Shown: one piece after another, positions 15,238 to 23,283 of the stretch | Numbering within the stretch: the stretch's first letter is position 1 | Layout of the letters: each line of letters starts with the position of its first letter | Assembly (NCBI RefSeq): GCF_014127485.1 | Contig: NZ_CP059903.1 | Location: forward strand, 2,976,001 to 3,040,000 | DNA length: 64,000 bases | Direction: 5' to 3' | Origin: Nocardioides dongkuii | Lineage (GTDB): Bacteria; Actinomycetota; Actinomycetes; Propionibacteriales; Nocardioidaceae | Translations under genes and position numbers: made by a program | Notes under the pieces: generated by a model | The model's input: the letters and a program-made list of their open reading frames with translations, nothing else | Told to the model about the DNA's origin: nothing | The model's database searches: none

Positions 15238-15717
15238 ATGGCCACGACCACGCACGCCGGCGAGCCGCCGTCCCGCGCCGCCGGGCTGATGTACGGGCTC
15301 GGCCTCGGCGGGTTCATCGACGGGATCGTCCTGCACCAGATCCTGCAGTGGCACCACATGATCAGCGACGTGGAGTCCCCGCGCACCCTCGCCGGGCTCG
15401 AGGTGAACACGATGGCCGACGGGTTCTTCCACATCGCCACCTGGTTCATCGTCGTCGGCGCCTCGATCGTGACGATCGCGCAGTGGCGGCAGGGCCGACT
15501 CGCGCCCAGCTGGTCCTTCCACCTCGGCCTGGTGATCGCGGGCTGGGGGATCTTCAACCTCGTCGAGGGCCTGGTCGACCACCAGCTGCTCGGCGTCCAC
15601 CACGTGCGCGACGACCTCGGCGGACCGCTCTCGTGGGACCTCGCGTTCCTCGCGTCCGGCGTGGTGCTGATCGTGGTCGGGTGGCTCGTGCACCGGCGCG
15701 GCCTCGACCCCCGATGA
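15238..15717 (+). CDS. DUF2243 family membrane protein
   Basis: The 159-residue protein has four membrane helices and the family signature [18 protein letters not shown] near residues 24-41, with further His in FFHIATWF and [11 protein letters not shown]. The many membrane-embedded His and Asp residues suggest metal or haem binding, but the role of the family is unknown. It is divergent from the HAD gene and ends seven bases before the next gene, so the two are probably cotranscribed. Confidence 0.82.
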   Translation: MATTTHAGEPPSRAAGLMYGLGLGGFIDGIVLHQILQWHHMISDVESPRTLAGLEVNTMADGFFHIATWFIVVGASIVTIAQWRQGRLAPSWSFHLGLVIAGWGIFNLVEGLVDHQLLGVHHVRDDLGGPLSWDLAFLASGVVLIVVGWLVHRRGLDPR

Positions 15718-15724
15718 TGGACGG

Positions 15725-16507
15725 GTGCCTGCCGAGATCGTGCCCACCGAGCGCGCGGGCGCGTTCGTGCTCCGGATGGACGGCCACGACCAGTCCCACG
15801 TGGACCTCGACGACCCGGGCCGGCTGGCCTTCGACTACGTACGCCGGATCGGCGACGTCGTCGACGCGTGGGGTACGCCGGGCGCGCCGGCGCGGGTGCT
15901 GCACGTCGGCGGCGCGGGCCTGACCCTCCCCCGGTACGTCGCGCACACGCGGCCGCGGTCGGCGCAGGTGGTGCTCGAGCCGGCGGCGGACGTCACCGAG
16001 CTGGTGCGCCGCGAGCTGCCGCTCCCCCGCCAGAGCGGGATCAAGGTGCGCCCGGTCGACGGCCGCAGCGGGCTGGCCGCGGTCCGCGACGGGTCGCAGG
16101 ACCTCGTGGTCGTCGACGCGTTCGCCGACGGCCGGGTGCCGGGCGACCTGGTCACGGCGGAGTGCGCCGCGGAGTACGCGCGGGTGCTGGCCGCCAGCGG
16201 GCTGCTGCTGCTCAACCTCACCGACGCCGCCCCGTTCGCGTGGACCCGCCGGGTGGTCGCCGCCGTGCGCGCGGCGCTGCCGGTGACCATGCTGAGCGCC
16301 GAGCCGGCGACCCTGCGCGGCCGGCGGCCCGGCAACCTGCTGCTCGTCGCCGGGCGCGACACCGTGCCCGTGGCGGCGCTGCGCACCCGCGCGGCCAGCG
16401 GCCCCGCGCCGTACCGCGTGCTCGACGGCGCCCAGGTCAGCGACACCGTCGGGGGCGGGCGCCCGTTCACCGACGCCGACACCGCGCCGTCGCCCGCGCA
16501 GCGCTGA
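15725..16507 (+). CDS. Spermidine synthase-like methyltransferase-fold protein
   Basis: This 260-residue protein has a Rossmann core with VLHVGGAGLTLPRY (motif I, GGxG-like), VVLEPAADV and DLVVVDAFADG, as in spermidine synthase-like proteins of actinobacteria. The usual polyamine-site acidic residues are only partly present, so the substrate may not be putrescine. The start is GTG. It follows DUF2243 closely on the same strand. True polyamine synthesis genes are not nearby. Confidence 0.65.
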   Translation: MPAEIVPTERAGAFVLRMDGHDQSHVDLDDPGRLAFDYVRRIGDVVDAWGTPGAPARVLHVGGAGLTLPRYVAHTRPRSAQVVLEPAADVTELVRRELPLPRQSGIKVRPVDGRSGLAAVRDGSQDLVVVDAFADGRVPGDLVTAECAAEYARVLAASGLLLLNLTDAAPFAWTRRVVAAVRAALPVTMLSAEPATLRGRRPGNLLLVAGRDTVPVAALRTRAASGPAPYRVLDGAQVSDTVGGGRPFTDADTAPSPAQR

Positions 16508-16519
16508 GCCGCGCCCGGG

Positions 16520-17380
16520 TCAGCGCGGGCAGCCGCGGGCCGGGAAGGAGCCGAGCTCCTCGACCCGGAAGCCGTCGGGGTAGCTGCGGATCCAGGGCAG
16601 GTCCTCGACCCGCTTCGGCGTGCGCCGCGCGGGGAACGCGCGCAGGGCGACGCCGCGCGCCCGCAGCAGCCGGCGCGAGAGGGCCTCGACCGGGCGCGGC
16701 GGCGCGGCGTACCCCAGCGCCTCGCGGAGCGGCTGGTCCATCAGCGCCCGGCTGAACACCTCGACCGCGCGCGACGCGAACGCCGGGTGGAAGGTGAGCA
16801 GCAGCGCCAGCGTGGAGTCCGCGACCCGCCGCCCGCCCGGGTCGTGGCCGAAGTGCTCGGCCTCGTAGGAGTCCATCAGCTCGGCGAACGCGGCGAAGGT
16901 CTCCGGGACGTCCCGGACGCCCAGGTGCGCCCCGAGCTGGCGGTAGTAGTTGACCGACGCGCGCTCCTCCACCGGCGTGAGGGGGCGCTTGCCGTAGTCG
17001 TCGAGCCACCGCTTCGGCACCACGACGAAGGTGCTCAGCACGTAGCGCATCTCGTGGTCGGGGATGTCGTAGGCGTGGTGCATCTGGTTGATCCGGCGGA
17101 TCGCCGCGCGCGCCTCCGGGTCCTCGAAGCCCCGCGAGAACGGCACCTCGAGCAGCAGCGCGGTGTCGTCGTACCGCTTCTGGACGCGCTGGGTGAACTC
17201 GCCGGTGCGGTCCAGCAGCGCCCCGATCCCCGGGACGGCGTAGGTGCGGAACAGCGCGAAGCTCAGCGCCTGGTTCATGTCCCAGGGGAACTCGTGCATG
17301 ACGACGTTGCGGTAGATCTCGGCGTACGCCGTCTCGGGGTCGAGCGCGTCGTTGGTCCGCCGCCAGTGGTCGCGTCGCAT
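16520..17380 (-). CDS. MpaB-family (DUF2236) haem oxygenase-like protein
   Basis: The 286-residue protein matches the DUF2236/MpaB family, which includes latex-clearing protein Lcp. Seen residues: RNVVMHEFPWDMN (His and Arg), NQMHHAYDIPD (His pair), YRQLGAHLGV and the conserved Pro/Trp framework. Family members bind haem b and act on hydrophobic or peptide substrates with O2; the mycobacterial and fungal members have other roles. The substrate here is unknown. There is no signal peptide. It is convergent with the spermidine synthase-like gene. Confidence 0.78.
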   Translation of the reverse strand: MRRDHWRRTNDALDPETAYAEIYRNVVMHEFPWDMNQALSFALFRTYAVPGIGALLDRTGEFTQRVQKRYDDTALLLEVPFSRGFEDPEARAAIRRINQMHHAYDIPDHEMRYVLSTFVVVPKRWLDDYGKRPLTPVEERASVNYYRQLGAHLGVRDVPETFAAFAELMDSYEAEHFGHDPGGRRVADSTLALLLTFHPAFASRAVEVFSRALMDQPLREALGYAAPPRPVEALSRRLLRARGVALRAFPARRTPKRVEDLPWIRSYPDGFRVEELGSFPARGCPR

Positions 17381-17417
17381 GCGAGCGAACCTAGCCGACC
17401 CGGGCCCCAGGAGGCCC

Positions 17418-18602
17418 CTAGCGACGAGGCAGGAAGATCGTCAGCCCGTCCATCGGCTCCGTGCCGGTCCACCGGCCGCCGAGCGCCTCGCACACCGCTC
17501 GGGCCGCGTCGAAGGGGTCCGCGTCGCCCACCGAGGAGCGCTCGGTGGTGATCGAGATCCGCAGGTGGCCGCCGGTGGCGCCGTCGAGCACCAGGCGTAC
17601 GCCGCCGCGGCTCACCGTCAGCACCTGGACCAGCACCAGGTCGAGCAGGTGCTCGACCGGTCCCGGGGTGTAACACTGGTCGAGCTCGCCCTCGACCGCG
17701 GCGGTCAGCTCGCGGTCGTCGAGCGCCAGCCGGTCCGCCCAGCGCTGCGCGACCTGGGTGGCGAGGTCGCCGAGCGGGACCTGTGCGCTCTCCACGAGGC
17801 TCCCGCGCTGGAGGTCGACCAGCTCGCCCGCGACCCGGTCGACGTGCTGGATGCCGGCGAGGGTGCGGACCAGGGTCTCGTGGACGTCGGCCGGCAGGTC
17901 GTCGCGCAGCGTCAGCTCCTCGACCTCCAGCCGCAGGCCGGTCATCGGGGAGCGCAGCGAGTGCGACGTGTGCGCCGCGAAGTCCTGGTCGCGCCGCAGC
18001 CGGTCGCGCAGCTGGTTGGCGCTGGTGCTCAGCGAGCGGGCGATCGCCTGCGCCTCCGGGATCCGGGTCGTGGGCAGGTCCAGGTCGAAGCGCCCGCGGC
18101 CCAGCGCCCCCGCGGCGTCCGCGAGCCGGCGGAACGGCGCACCGAGCGCCCGCGCGACCAGCAGGCCGGCGACCGCCGCGCCGAGGAGGGAGAGCACCAC
18201 CAGCACGGCCAGCGCCCAGGGGTCGCCGATGATCAGGTCGCTCACTCGGTGGTCGCCGACGGCGACGGTCAGCTCGCCCTCGTCGGAGTCGGAGGTCGCG
18301 AGGATGAGGCCGTCCGCGTCGTCGTACTCCTGGCCGCGGGCCTCGATCTCCGTGGCACCGCGGGTGTCCAGCACGAGCAGCTCGTCGGACCGGACCAGCC
18401 CGTCGAGGAACCGGGGGCCGAGCTTCTCGCCGGCCGCCGCGCGGGCCTCGACCACCGCGGCCAGCGTGGCGGCCCGCTCGTGGACGCGGGCGCTCTCGAG
18501 CTCGCGCAGCTCGTTGCCGAGGGTGTACCCGCGGACGGCGCCGAAGAAGACGAGGAGCAGCAGGGCGAGGACGACGAAGCAGGCGACCAGCCGCTCACGC
18601 AT
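17418..18602 (-). CDS. Sensor histidine kinase with degenerate ATP-binding domain
   Basis: This 394-residue protein has two membrane helices (about residues 6-24 and 129-151) around a ~100-residue extracellular sensor, then HAMP (152-205) and a HisKA helix with His214 in SHSLRSPMTG. The C-terminal ATPase region lacks the N-box asparagine (LLDLVLVQVLTVS in its place) and I find no DxGxG G1 box. It therefore may not phosphorylate itself in the usual way. It overlaps the response regulator by eight bases and is clearly its partner. Confidence 0.8.
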   Translation of the reverse strand: MRERLVACFVVLALLLLVFFGAVRGYTLGNELRELESARVHERAATLAAVVEARAAAGEKLGPRFLDGLVRSDELLVLDTRGATEIEARGQEYDDADGLILATSDSDEGELTVAVGDHRVSDLIIGDPWALAVLVVLSLLGAAVAGLLVARALGAPFRRLADAAGALGRGRFDLDLPTTRIPEAQAIARSLSTSANQLRDRLRRDQDFAAHTSHSLRSPMTGLRLEVEELTLRDDLPADVHETLVRTLAGIQHVDRVAGELVDLQRGSLVESAQVPLGDLATQVAQRWADRLALDDRELTAAVEGELDQCYTPGPVEHLLDLVLVQVLTVSRGGVRLVLDGATGGHLRISITTERSSVGDADPFDAARAVCEALGGRWTGTEPMDGLTIFLPRR

Positions 18603-19287
18603 CGGCCGCGCCCTCGAGGCGGAACCCCACGCCCCGGACGGCCACCACCTTCTCGGAGACCCCGACGTTCTCGAGCTTCTGCCGCAGCCGCCCGATCGTC
18701 ACGTCGAGCGTCTTGGTCGAGCCGTACCAGTTCTCGTCCCACACGTCGGCCATCAGCCGGCCGCGGGAGACGACCTTGTCGCGGTTGGACGCCAGGATCT
18801 TGAGGACGTCGAACTCCTTGCCGGTCAGCGGCACCTCGTCGTCCCCGGCGTAGACCCGCCGGGCGGCGACGTCGATGCGCAGCCCGCCGTCGGGCACGTC
18901 GTCCTGGCCGAAGGCGCTGCCGGAGGTACGCCGCAGCAGGGCGCGCACCCGGGCCTGCAGCTCGGCGAGGCCGAACGGCTTGGAGAGGTAGTCGTCGGCG
19001 CCGTAGTCGAGGCCGACCACCCGGTCCAGCTCGCCCGCGCGCGCCGTGACGATCATGATCGCCCCGCCGAAGCCCGCCTCGCGGGCGCGCTTGCAGACCT
19101 CGAGCCCGTCCATGTCGGGGAGTCCGAGGTCGAGGATCACCACGTCGGCCGGCGCCTTGACGAGGTCGTCGAGCGCGCGCTGCCCGGAGTCGACCCAGAC
19201 CACGGTGTACCCCTCGCGCTCCAGGGTCCGGACGAGGGGGAACGCGATGTCCTCCTCGTCCTCGACGACGAGCACTCGTGGGGCCAT
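18595..19287 (-). CDS. OmpR/PhoB-family response regulator
   Basis: The 230-residue protein has a receiver domain (VVEDEEDIA acidic pocket, phospho-acceptor Asp53 in ILDLGLPDMDG, conserved Thr in IVTARA and Lys in YLSKPF) and a C-terminal winged-helix domain (LTGKEFDVLKILA, then SRGRLMADVW, TLDVTIGRLRQKL and VRGVGFRL). It is the first gene of the operon with the histidine kinase, overlapping it by eight bases. The regulon is unknown. Confidence 0.92.
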   Translation of the reverse strand: MAPRVLVVEDEEDIAFPLVRTLEREGYTVVWVDSGQRALDDLVKAPADVVILDLGLPDMDGLEVCKRAREAGFGGAIMIVTARAGELDRVVGLDYGADDYLSKPFGLAELQARVRALLRRTSGSAFGQDDVPDGGLRIDVAARRVYAGDDEVPLTGKEFDVLKILASNRDKVVSRGRLMADVWDENWYGSTKTLDVTIGRLRQKLENVGVSEKVVAVRGVGFRLEGAADA

Positions 19288-19317
19288 GCGGCGAGCATAG
19301 GGTGCATGGGGATGCGA

Positions 19318-19851
19318 TCAGGCCAGGACCCGTGACATCGCCGGGGTCCGGCGGCGCCGACGCGCGAATGCGGCGGTCAGCAGGCTCAGCAGCGCCGCCA
19401 CCGTGACCCCCACCCAGACGAGGCGGCCGACCTCGCTGACGAAGGGGTAGCCGACGTACGGGACGACGAGCACGACCTTCGAGGTCGTCGGCTCGTCGAG
19501 GCGCAGGGTCCACGGGTCGACCGTGGCCAGCGCGTCGCCGCGGGTGTGCGCGATGCCGTCCTGGAGCTCAACGAGCCGGCGGGTGACCCGGCTGTCGGGG
19601 TCGCTGCCCGGCGGCCGGAAGGTGATCACGTCGCCGACCTCGAGGTCGCTGCTCGGCACCGGGCGCTCGAAGACGAACGAGCCGCGGTCCAGGGTGCCGT
19701 CCATCGCGTCGCCGGTCACGACGTACCGGTCCATGCCGAGCATCATCGGGACGAGGACCAGGACCACGAGCGGGGAGAGGACCCCGAGGACCACGAGGAC
19801 GCGGCCTCCCGTCGACACCGGGGGCCGGCGTGGAACCGGCGCGATCTCCAA
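19318..19851 (-). CDS. Signal peptidase I-like protein lacking the catalytic dyad
   Basis: The protein has two membrane helices (near the start and near residues 138-158) around an S26-type domain. Where signal peptidases have T-G-x-S-M-x-P-T, this one has TGDAMDGTL, so the nucleophile Ser is Ala and the Pro is Gly. Where SipW/archaeal-type enzymes have T-H-R-V, it has VTRRLVEL, so the general-base position is Arg. It is probably not a peptidase. The start is uncertain: the TTG at 19851 with GAGG nine bases upstream avoids a long hairpin that a start at 20088 would have to encode. Confidence 0.6.
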   Translation of the reverse strand: MEIAPVPRRPPVSTGGRVLVVLGVLSPLVVLVLVPMMLGMDRYVVTGDAMDGTLDRGSFVFERPVPSSDLEVGDVITFRPPGSDPDSRVTRRLVELQDGIAHTRGDALATVDPWTLRLDEPTTSKVVLVVPYVGYPFVSEVGRLVWVGVTVAALLSLLTAAFARRRRRTPAMSRVLA

Positions 19852-19904
19852 GACGTCCTCGTGTGGCTCGGCGTGACAGGTGCGGTCGGGTCGGGGTGAG
19901 GGTC

Positions 19905-19968
19905 GGGAGACGACGATCGGTTCGTCCGGCGGTTCCCCCCGGACCCGCCGGACGAACCGTCGTCTCCC
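19905..19968. repeat. Long near-perfect hairpin
   Basis: GGGAGACGACG + ATCG + GTTCGTCCGGCGG (19905-19932) pairs with CCGCCGGACGAACC + GTCGTCTCCC (19945-19968). Only the 4-base ATCG insert is unpaired, giving 24 paired bases. It lies in the 319-base gap between the LigD-type polymerase and the signal-peptidase-like gene. The rest of the gap shows no gene. Confidence 0.75.
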
Positions 19969-20140
19969 TGGGCCGTCCCGCACTCCCCCCAGTGCGGCGC
20001 GGCCGAGGTTCTGCTGCGTCACCGTCGGCCAGGTTTGGTGATGGTCACGCCCGCCCAGCGCCGTGAACGCTACGGAGGAAGACGCCACCGTGGAGGAACG
20101 CCGCTTCTACGGTCGATCCACACTTCGGTAACAGGACCCT

Positions 20141-20156
20141 GCGGCCCCGGGGCCGC
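20141..20156 (-). terminator. Probable terminator hairpin after the end-joining operon
   Basis: GCGGCCCCGGGGCCGC is a perfect 16-bp palindrome starting 15 bases beyond the polymerase stop codon. There is no U-tract, which is common in high-GC actinobacteria. Confidence 0.5.
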
Positions 20157-20170
20157 TGTTCACCCGGAAA

Positions 20171-21076
20171 TCACGTGGCGAACAGGTCGCCGCGCTCCTC
20201 GATGCGGGCGAGCACCTCGTCGAAGGTGAGCTGCTCGAGCCCGAGGGGGTCCTCGGCGCCGGCGGCGACCTCGTCCCAGGACACCGGTGCGGCGACGTAG
20301 GGCCGCTCCTTGCCGCGCAGGGAGTACGGCGTGATCGTGGTCTTCGAGGCGGCGTTCTGCGACCAGTCCAGGAACACCTTGCCGCCGCGCTTGGCCTTGG
20401 TCATGGTGGCGGTGACCTCGCCGGGCCGCTCCTTCTGGAGCCCCTCGGCGATCTCGCGGGCCAGCGCCGTGGAGCCCTCGGACGGCATCCGGCCCGGCAG
20501 GTCGGCGTACAGGTGCAGGCCCTTGCTGCCGCTCATCACCGGGCGGCAGTCCAGGTCGCGCTCGGCCAGCCGGTCGCGCACGAGCAGCGCGACCTGGCAG
20601 CACTCGTGCAGGCCGGCCGGCTCGCCCGGGTCGAGGTCGATGACCAGGCGGTCGGCGTTGCGGGGCCGGCCGTTGCGGCCGACCCGCCACTGGTGCACGT
20701 GCAGCTCGAGCGAGGCCAGGTTGACCAGCCAGGTGAGCGTCGCGAGGTCGTCGACCACCGGGAAGACGAGGGTGTCGCCGTGGCGCGAGGAGCCGCGCGA
20801 GCCGGTGGTCGGCACGGTCACCGTGCGCACCCACGACGGCGTGCCGGGCGGGGTGTTCTTCTCGAAGAAGCTGGAGTCCTGCACCCCGTGCGGCCACCGG
20901 ATCCGGGTGACGGCGCGGTCGGCGAGGTGCGGGAGGAGGGTCGGCGCCACCTGGGCGTAGTAGTGCAGGACCTCGCCCTTGGTGGTGCCGGTGCGCGGGT
21001 AGAGCACCTTGTCGAGGTTGGTGATCCGCAGGGTCCGCCCGTCGACGTCGACGTGGACCTCCGTACCGGACGGCAT
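20171..21076 (-). CDS. ligD: LigD-type DNA polymerase/primase (non-homologous end joining)
   Basis: This 301-residue protein is a free-standing LigD polymerase domain (archaeo-eukaryotic primase fold). It starts with VHVDVDGRTLRITNLDKVLYP, carries the metal-binding pair in LVIDLDPGE, and MSGSKGLHLYADLPG. It fills gaps with ribonucleotides or deoxynucleotides at broken ends. Its ATG shares one base with the TGA of the upstream ligase gene (TGATG), so the two are coupled. Together with Ku next door they form a split LigD system, in place of the fused polymerase-nuclease-ligase of mycobacteria. No nuclease domain is encoded here. Confidence 0.9.
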   Translation of the reverse strand: MPSGTEVHVDVDGRTLRITNLDKVLYPRTGTTKGEVLHYYAQVAPTLLPHLADRAVTRIRWPHGVQDSSFFEKNTPPGTPSWVRTVTVPTTGSRGSSRHGDTLVFPVVDDLATLTWLVNLASLELHVHQWRVGRNGRPRNADRLVIDLDPGEPAGLHECCQVALLVRDRLAERDLDCRPVMSGSKGLHLYADLPGRMPSEGSTALAREIAEGLQKERPGEVTATMTKAKRGGKVFLDWSQNAASKTTITPYSLRGKERPYVAAPVSWDEVAAGAEDPLGLEQLTFDEVLARIEERGDLFAT

Positions 21077-21993
21077 CAGAGGTCCTCCGGGGTGAGGTCG
21101 GTGCGGACGCCCTGGAAGGACGGCTGACGCAGACGGGAGTACCCACGACCGTGGGTGTCGATGTCGACGACGAGCACCGGTTCGAGCCAGTGTGTGCCGC
21201 GGGCGTCGACGCGCGGCACCTCGTCGGCGAACGGGCTCGCGTCGCGCCCGAGACCGGCCACCAGCTCGGTCAGCGCGCGGCTCTGCTTCGCGCCGATCCC
21301 GCTGCCCACGCGGCCACGGTAGAGCAGCCCCTCGGGTGTCGGCTCGCCGACGAGCAGGGCGGCGAGCCGGTCGGTGGTGCCCTCCTGCGGGCGCCAGCCG
21401 CCCACGACGTACGTGACCCGGTGCCGGTGGGCGTGCTTGCGCCACAGGGTGGTGCGCTCCCCGAACCGGTAGCGCGACGTCCGGTGCTTGCTGACGATCC
21501 CCTCGAGGTCCTGGGCCAGGGTGGCGTCGAAGAGCATCGCGCCGTCGTCGTACGCCGCGGGCACCTGCCACGCGCCGTCGAGGCCGAGCCCCTCGAGCAG
21601 CGCGCGGCGCGCCTCGAGCGGCTGGTCGGTCAGGTCGCGCCCGTCGAGCCGGAGCAGGTCGAAGACCATGTAGATGGCCGGCACCTGCTCGGCGAGCCGC
21701 GCGGCCGAGGTCGCCTTGCGCACGTGCATCCGGTCCTGGAGGGTGCGGAAGTCCGGCAGCCCCCGCTCGTTGAGCGCGATGATCTCGCCGTCCACGAGCA
21801 GGTCGCGGTCGCCCAGCGGGCTGGTGGCGAGCTCGGGCCAGGCGATCGTGATGGCGTTCTCGTTGCGGCTGGTCATCCGCAGCGTCCCGTCGACCACCTC
21901 GGTGAGCGCGCGGACGCCGTCCCACTTCACCTCGTGCAGCCACTCCTCGCCGGGCGGCACGTGCTCGGCATGGGTGGCGAGCATGGGGCGCAT
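21076..21993 (-). CDS. ATP-dependent DNA ligase (end-joining type)
   Basis: The 305-residue protein has ligase motif I EVKWDGVRA (adenylated Lys), motif III LVDGEIIAL, motif IV DLEGIVSKH and motif V TLWRKHAHRH, followed by an OB-fold domain. It matches the ligase part of LigD or a LigC-type enzyme and seals nicks and broken ends with ATP. It is divergent from ku, with a 94-base shared promoter region, and coupled to the polymerase gene downstream. Confidence 0.9.
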   Translation of the reverse strand: MRPMLATHAEHVPPGEEWLHEVKWDGVRALTEVVDGTLRMTSRNENAITIAWPELATSPLGDRDLLVDGEIIALNERGLPDFRTLQDRMHVRKATSAARLAEQVPAIYMVFDLLRLDGRDLTDQPLEARRALLEGLGLDGAWQVPAAYDDGAMLFDATLAQDLEGIVSKHRTSRYRFGERTTLWRKHAHRHRVTYVVGGWRPQEGTTDRLAALLVGEPTPEGLLYRGRVGSGIGAKQSRALTELVAGLGRDASPFADEVPRVDARGTHWLEPVLVVDIDTHGRGYSRLRQPSFQGVRTDLTPEDL

Positions 21994-22087
21994 GGCGTCA
22001 TCATGCCGGGGAGCGATGGATCGTCGAGGCGTGCCCGGTCCGCACGTCGGTTACTCCAGTGGTCAAGCAACCAGAGAGGCTTCCCCC

Positions 22088-23026
22088 ATGCGTGCGATCT
22101 GGAAGGGCGCGGTGTCCTTCGGGCTGGTCAGCGTGCCGGTCAAGCTGTACGCCGCGACCGAGTCCCACGACGTCTCGTTCCGGCAGGTGCACGCCAAGGA
22201 CGGCGGGCGGATCAAGTACCAGCGGGTCTGCTCGATCGACGGCGAGGAGGTCCCGTACGCCGACATCGCCAAGGGCTACGAGACCGAGGACGGCGAGATG
22301 GTCATCCTCACCGACGACGACATGGCCGAGCTGCCGTCGACGTCCTCGCGCGAGATCGCCGTGGAGAAGTTCGTCCCGAGCGACCAGATCGACCCGCTGC
22401 TGTTCGAGAAGTCCTACTACCTCGAGCCGGAGAAGACCGGCGCCAAGCCCTACGCCCTGCTGCGCCAGGCGCTGCTCGACGCCGACCGGATGGCCGTGGT
22501 GACGGTCGCGCTGCGGCAGCGCACCACCGTCGCGGTGCTGCGCGTGCGCGACGACGTGATCGTGCTCCAGACGATGATGTGGCCCGACGAGGTCCGCACC
22601 CCCGACTTCTCGATCGAGGCCGGCGACGTGAAGCCCGCCGAGGTCAAGATGGCCACGATGCTGGTCGAGACGCTGGCCGGCGACTTCGACGCCAGCGAGT
22701 TCGAGGACGACTACGCCGGCGCCGTCGAGGCCCTGGTCAAGGCGAAGGTCGAGGGCGGCGAGGTCAAGCGCACCCCCACCTCCACCAAGTCCTCCGGCGA
22801 GGTCGTCGACCTGCTCGCGGCCCTGCAGCGCTCGGTCGACGCGGCCAAGAAGGGCCGGGGCGAGACCGCGGCCGACGACTCCGACGAGAAGCCCGCGGCG
22901 AAGAAGTCCGCCTCGGGGGCGAAGAAGACCGCTGCGAAGAAGTCCGGCCCCGCCAAGACAGCCGCGAAGAAGTCGACCGCCAAGAAGACCGCGACCAAGA
23001 AGGCCGCGGCGCGCAAGGCCAGCTGA
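22088..23026 (+). CDS. ku: Ku end-binding protein
   Basis: This 312-residue protein begins MRAIWKGAVSFGLVSVPVKLY, the standard start of bacterial Ku, followed by the ring-forming beta-barrel core (SFRQVHAKDGGRIKYQRVC and SREIAVEKFVP). The last ~60 residues are a Lys/Ala-rich tail made of AAKK-type repeats, as in the extended C-termini of mycobacterial and Streptomyces Ku that bind DNA. It forms a homodimeric ring on broken ends and recruits the ligase and polymerase encoded divergently. GAGAGG precedes the ATG. Confidence 0.95.
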   Translation: MRAIWKGAVSFGLVSVPVKLYAATESHDVSFRQVHAKDGGRIKYQRVCSIDGEEVPYADIAKGYETEDGEMVILTDDDMAELPSTSSREIAVEKFVPSDQIDPLLFEKSYYLEPEKTGAKPYALLRQALLDADRMAVVTVALRQRTTVAVLRVRDDVIVLQTMMWPDEVRTPDFSIEAGDVKPAEVKMATMLVETLAGDFDASEFEDDYAGAVEALVKAKVEGGEVKRTPTSTKSSGEVVDLLAALQRSVDAAKKGRGETAADDSDEKPAAKKSASGAKKTAAKKSGPAKTAAKKSTAKKTATKKAAARKAS

Positions 23027-23102
23027 GCGCCTGACCAGACCGGTCGCGGTCGACCCGGCGGATGTCCCCGCATCCGGGCCGGCGCGGCCCTACGGTCTCC
23101 GC

Positions 23103-23273
23103 ATGCCTGAGGAGCACTCCTACTGCCAGCGGTGCTGGGCCGAGGTCCCGGCGGCCTTCGCGGCCCGCCACGAGGCGTGGCACGCGTCCGGCCGTCCCTG
23201 GCAGGAGTTCTTCGACGAGCGCGAGCTGGAGCGCTGGTCGGTGCAGCAGCCGGCGCCGACCCGCGTCGGCTGA
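23103..23273 (+). CDS. 56-residue protein with C2H2-like zinc-binding motif
   Basis: This short frame encodes Cys8-x2-Cys11-x11-His23-x3-His27, the ligand spacing of a C2H2 zinc finger within one residue. An acidic helical C-terminus follows (QEFFDERELERW). It begins with ATG 76 bases after ku and ends 10 bases before the convergent MerR gene. I do not recognise the family. The codon choice and good fit between neighbours support a real gene. It could bind DNA or only a structural zinc. Confidence 0.6.
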   Translation: MPEEHSYCQRCWAEVPAAFAARHEAWHASGRPWQEFFDERELERWSVQQPAPTRVG

Positions 23274-23283
23274 CGCCGAAGAC

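Noticed and set aside
19852..20088. Longer N-terminus for the signal-peptidase-like protein
   Set aside because: It would have to be read through a 24-bp hairpin and is rich in Arg/Pro with no similarity; kept as an alternative start only.
22860..23026. Separate histone-like protein in the Lys/Ala-rich end of ku
   Set aside because: It is in frame with Ku and matches the extended C-termini known for actinobacterial Ku proteins.
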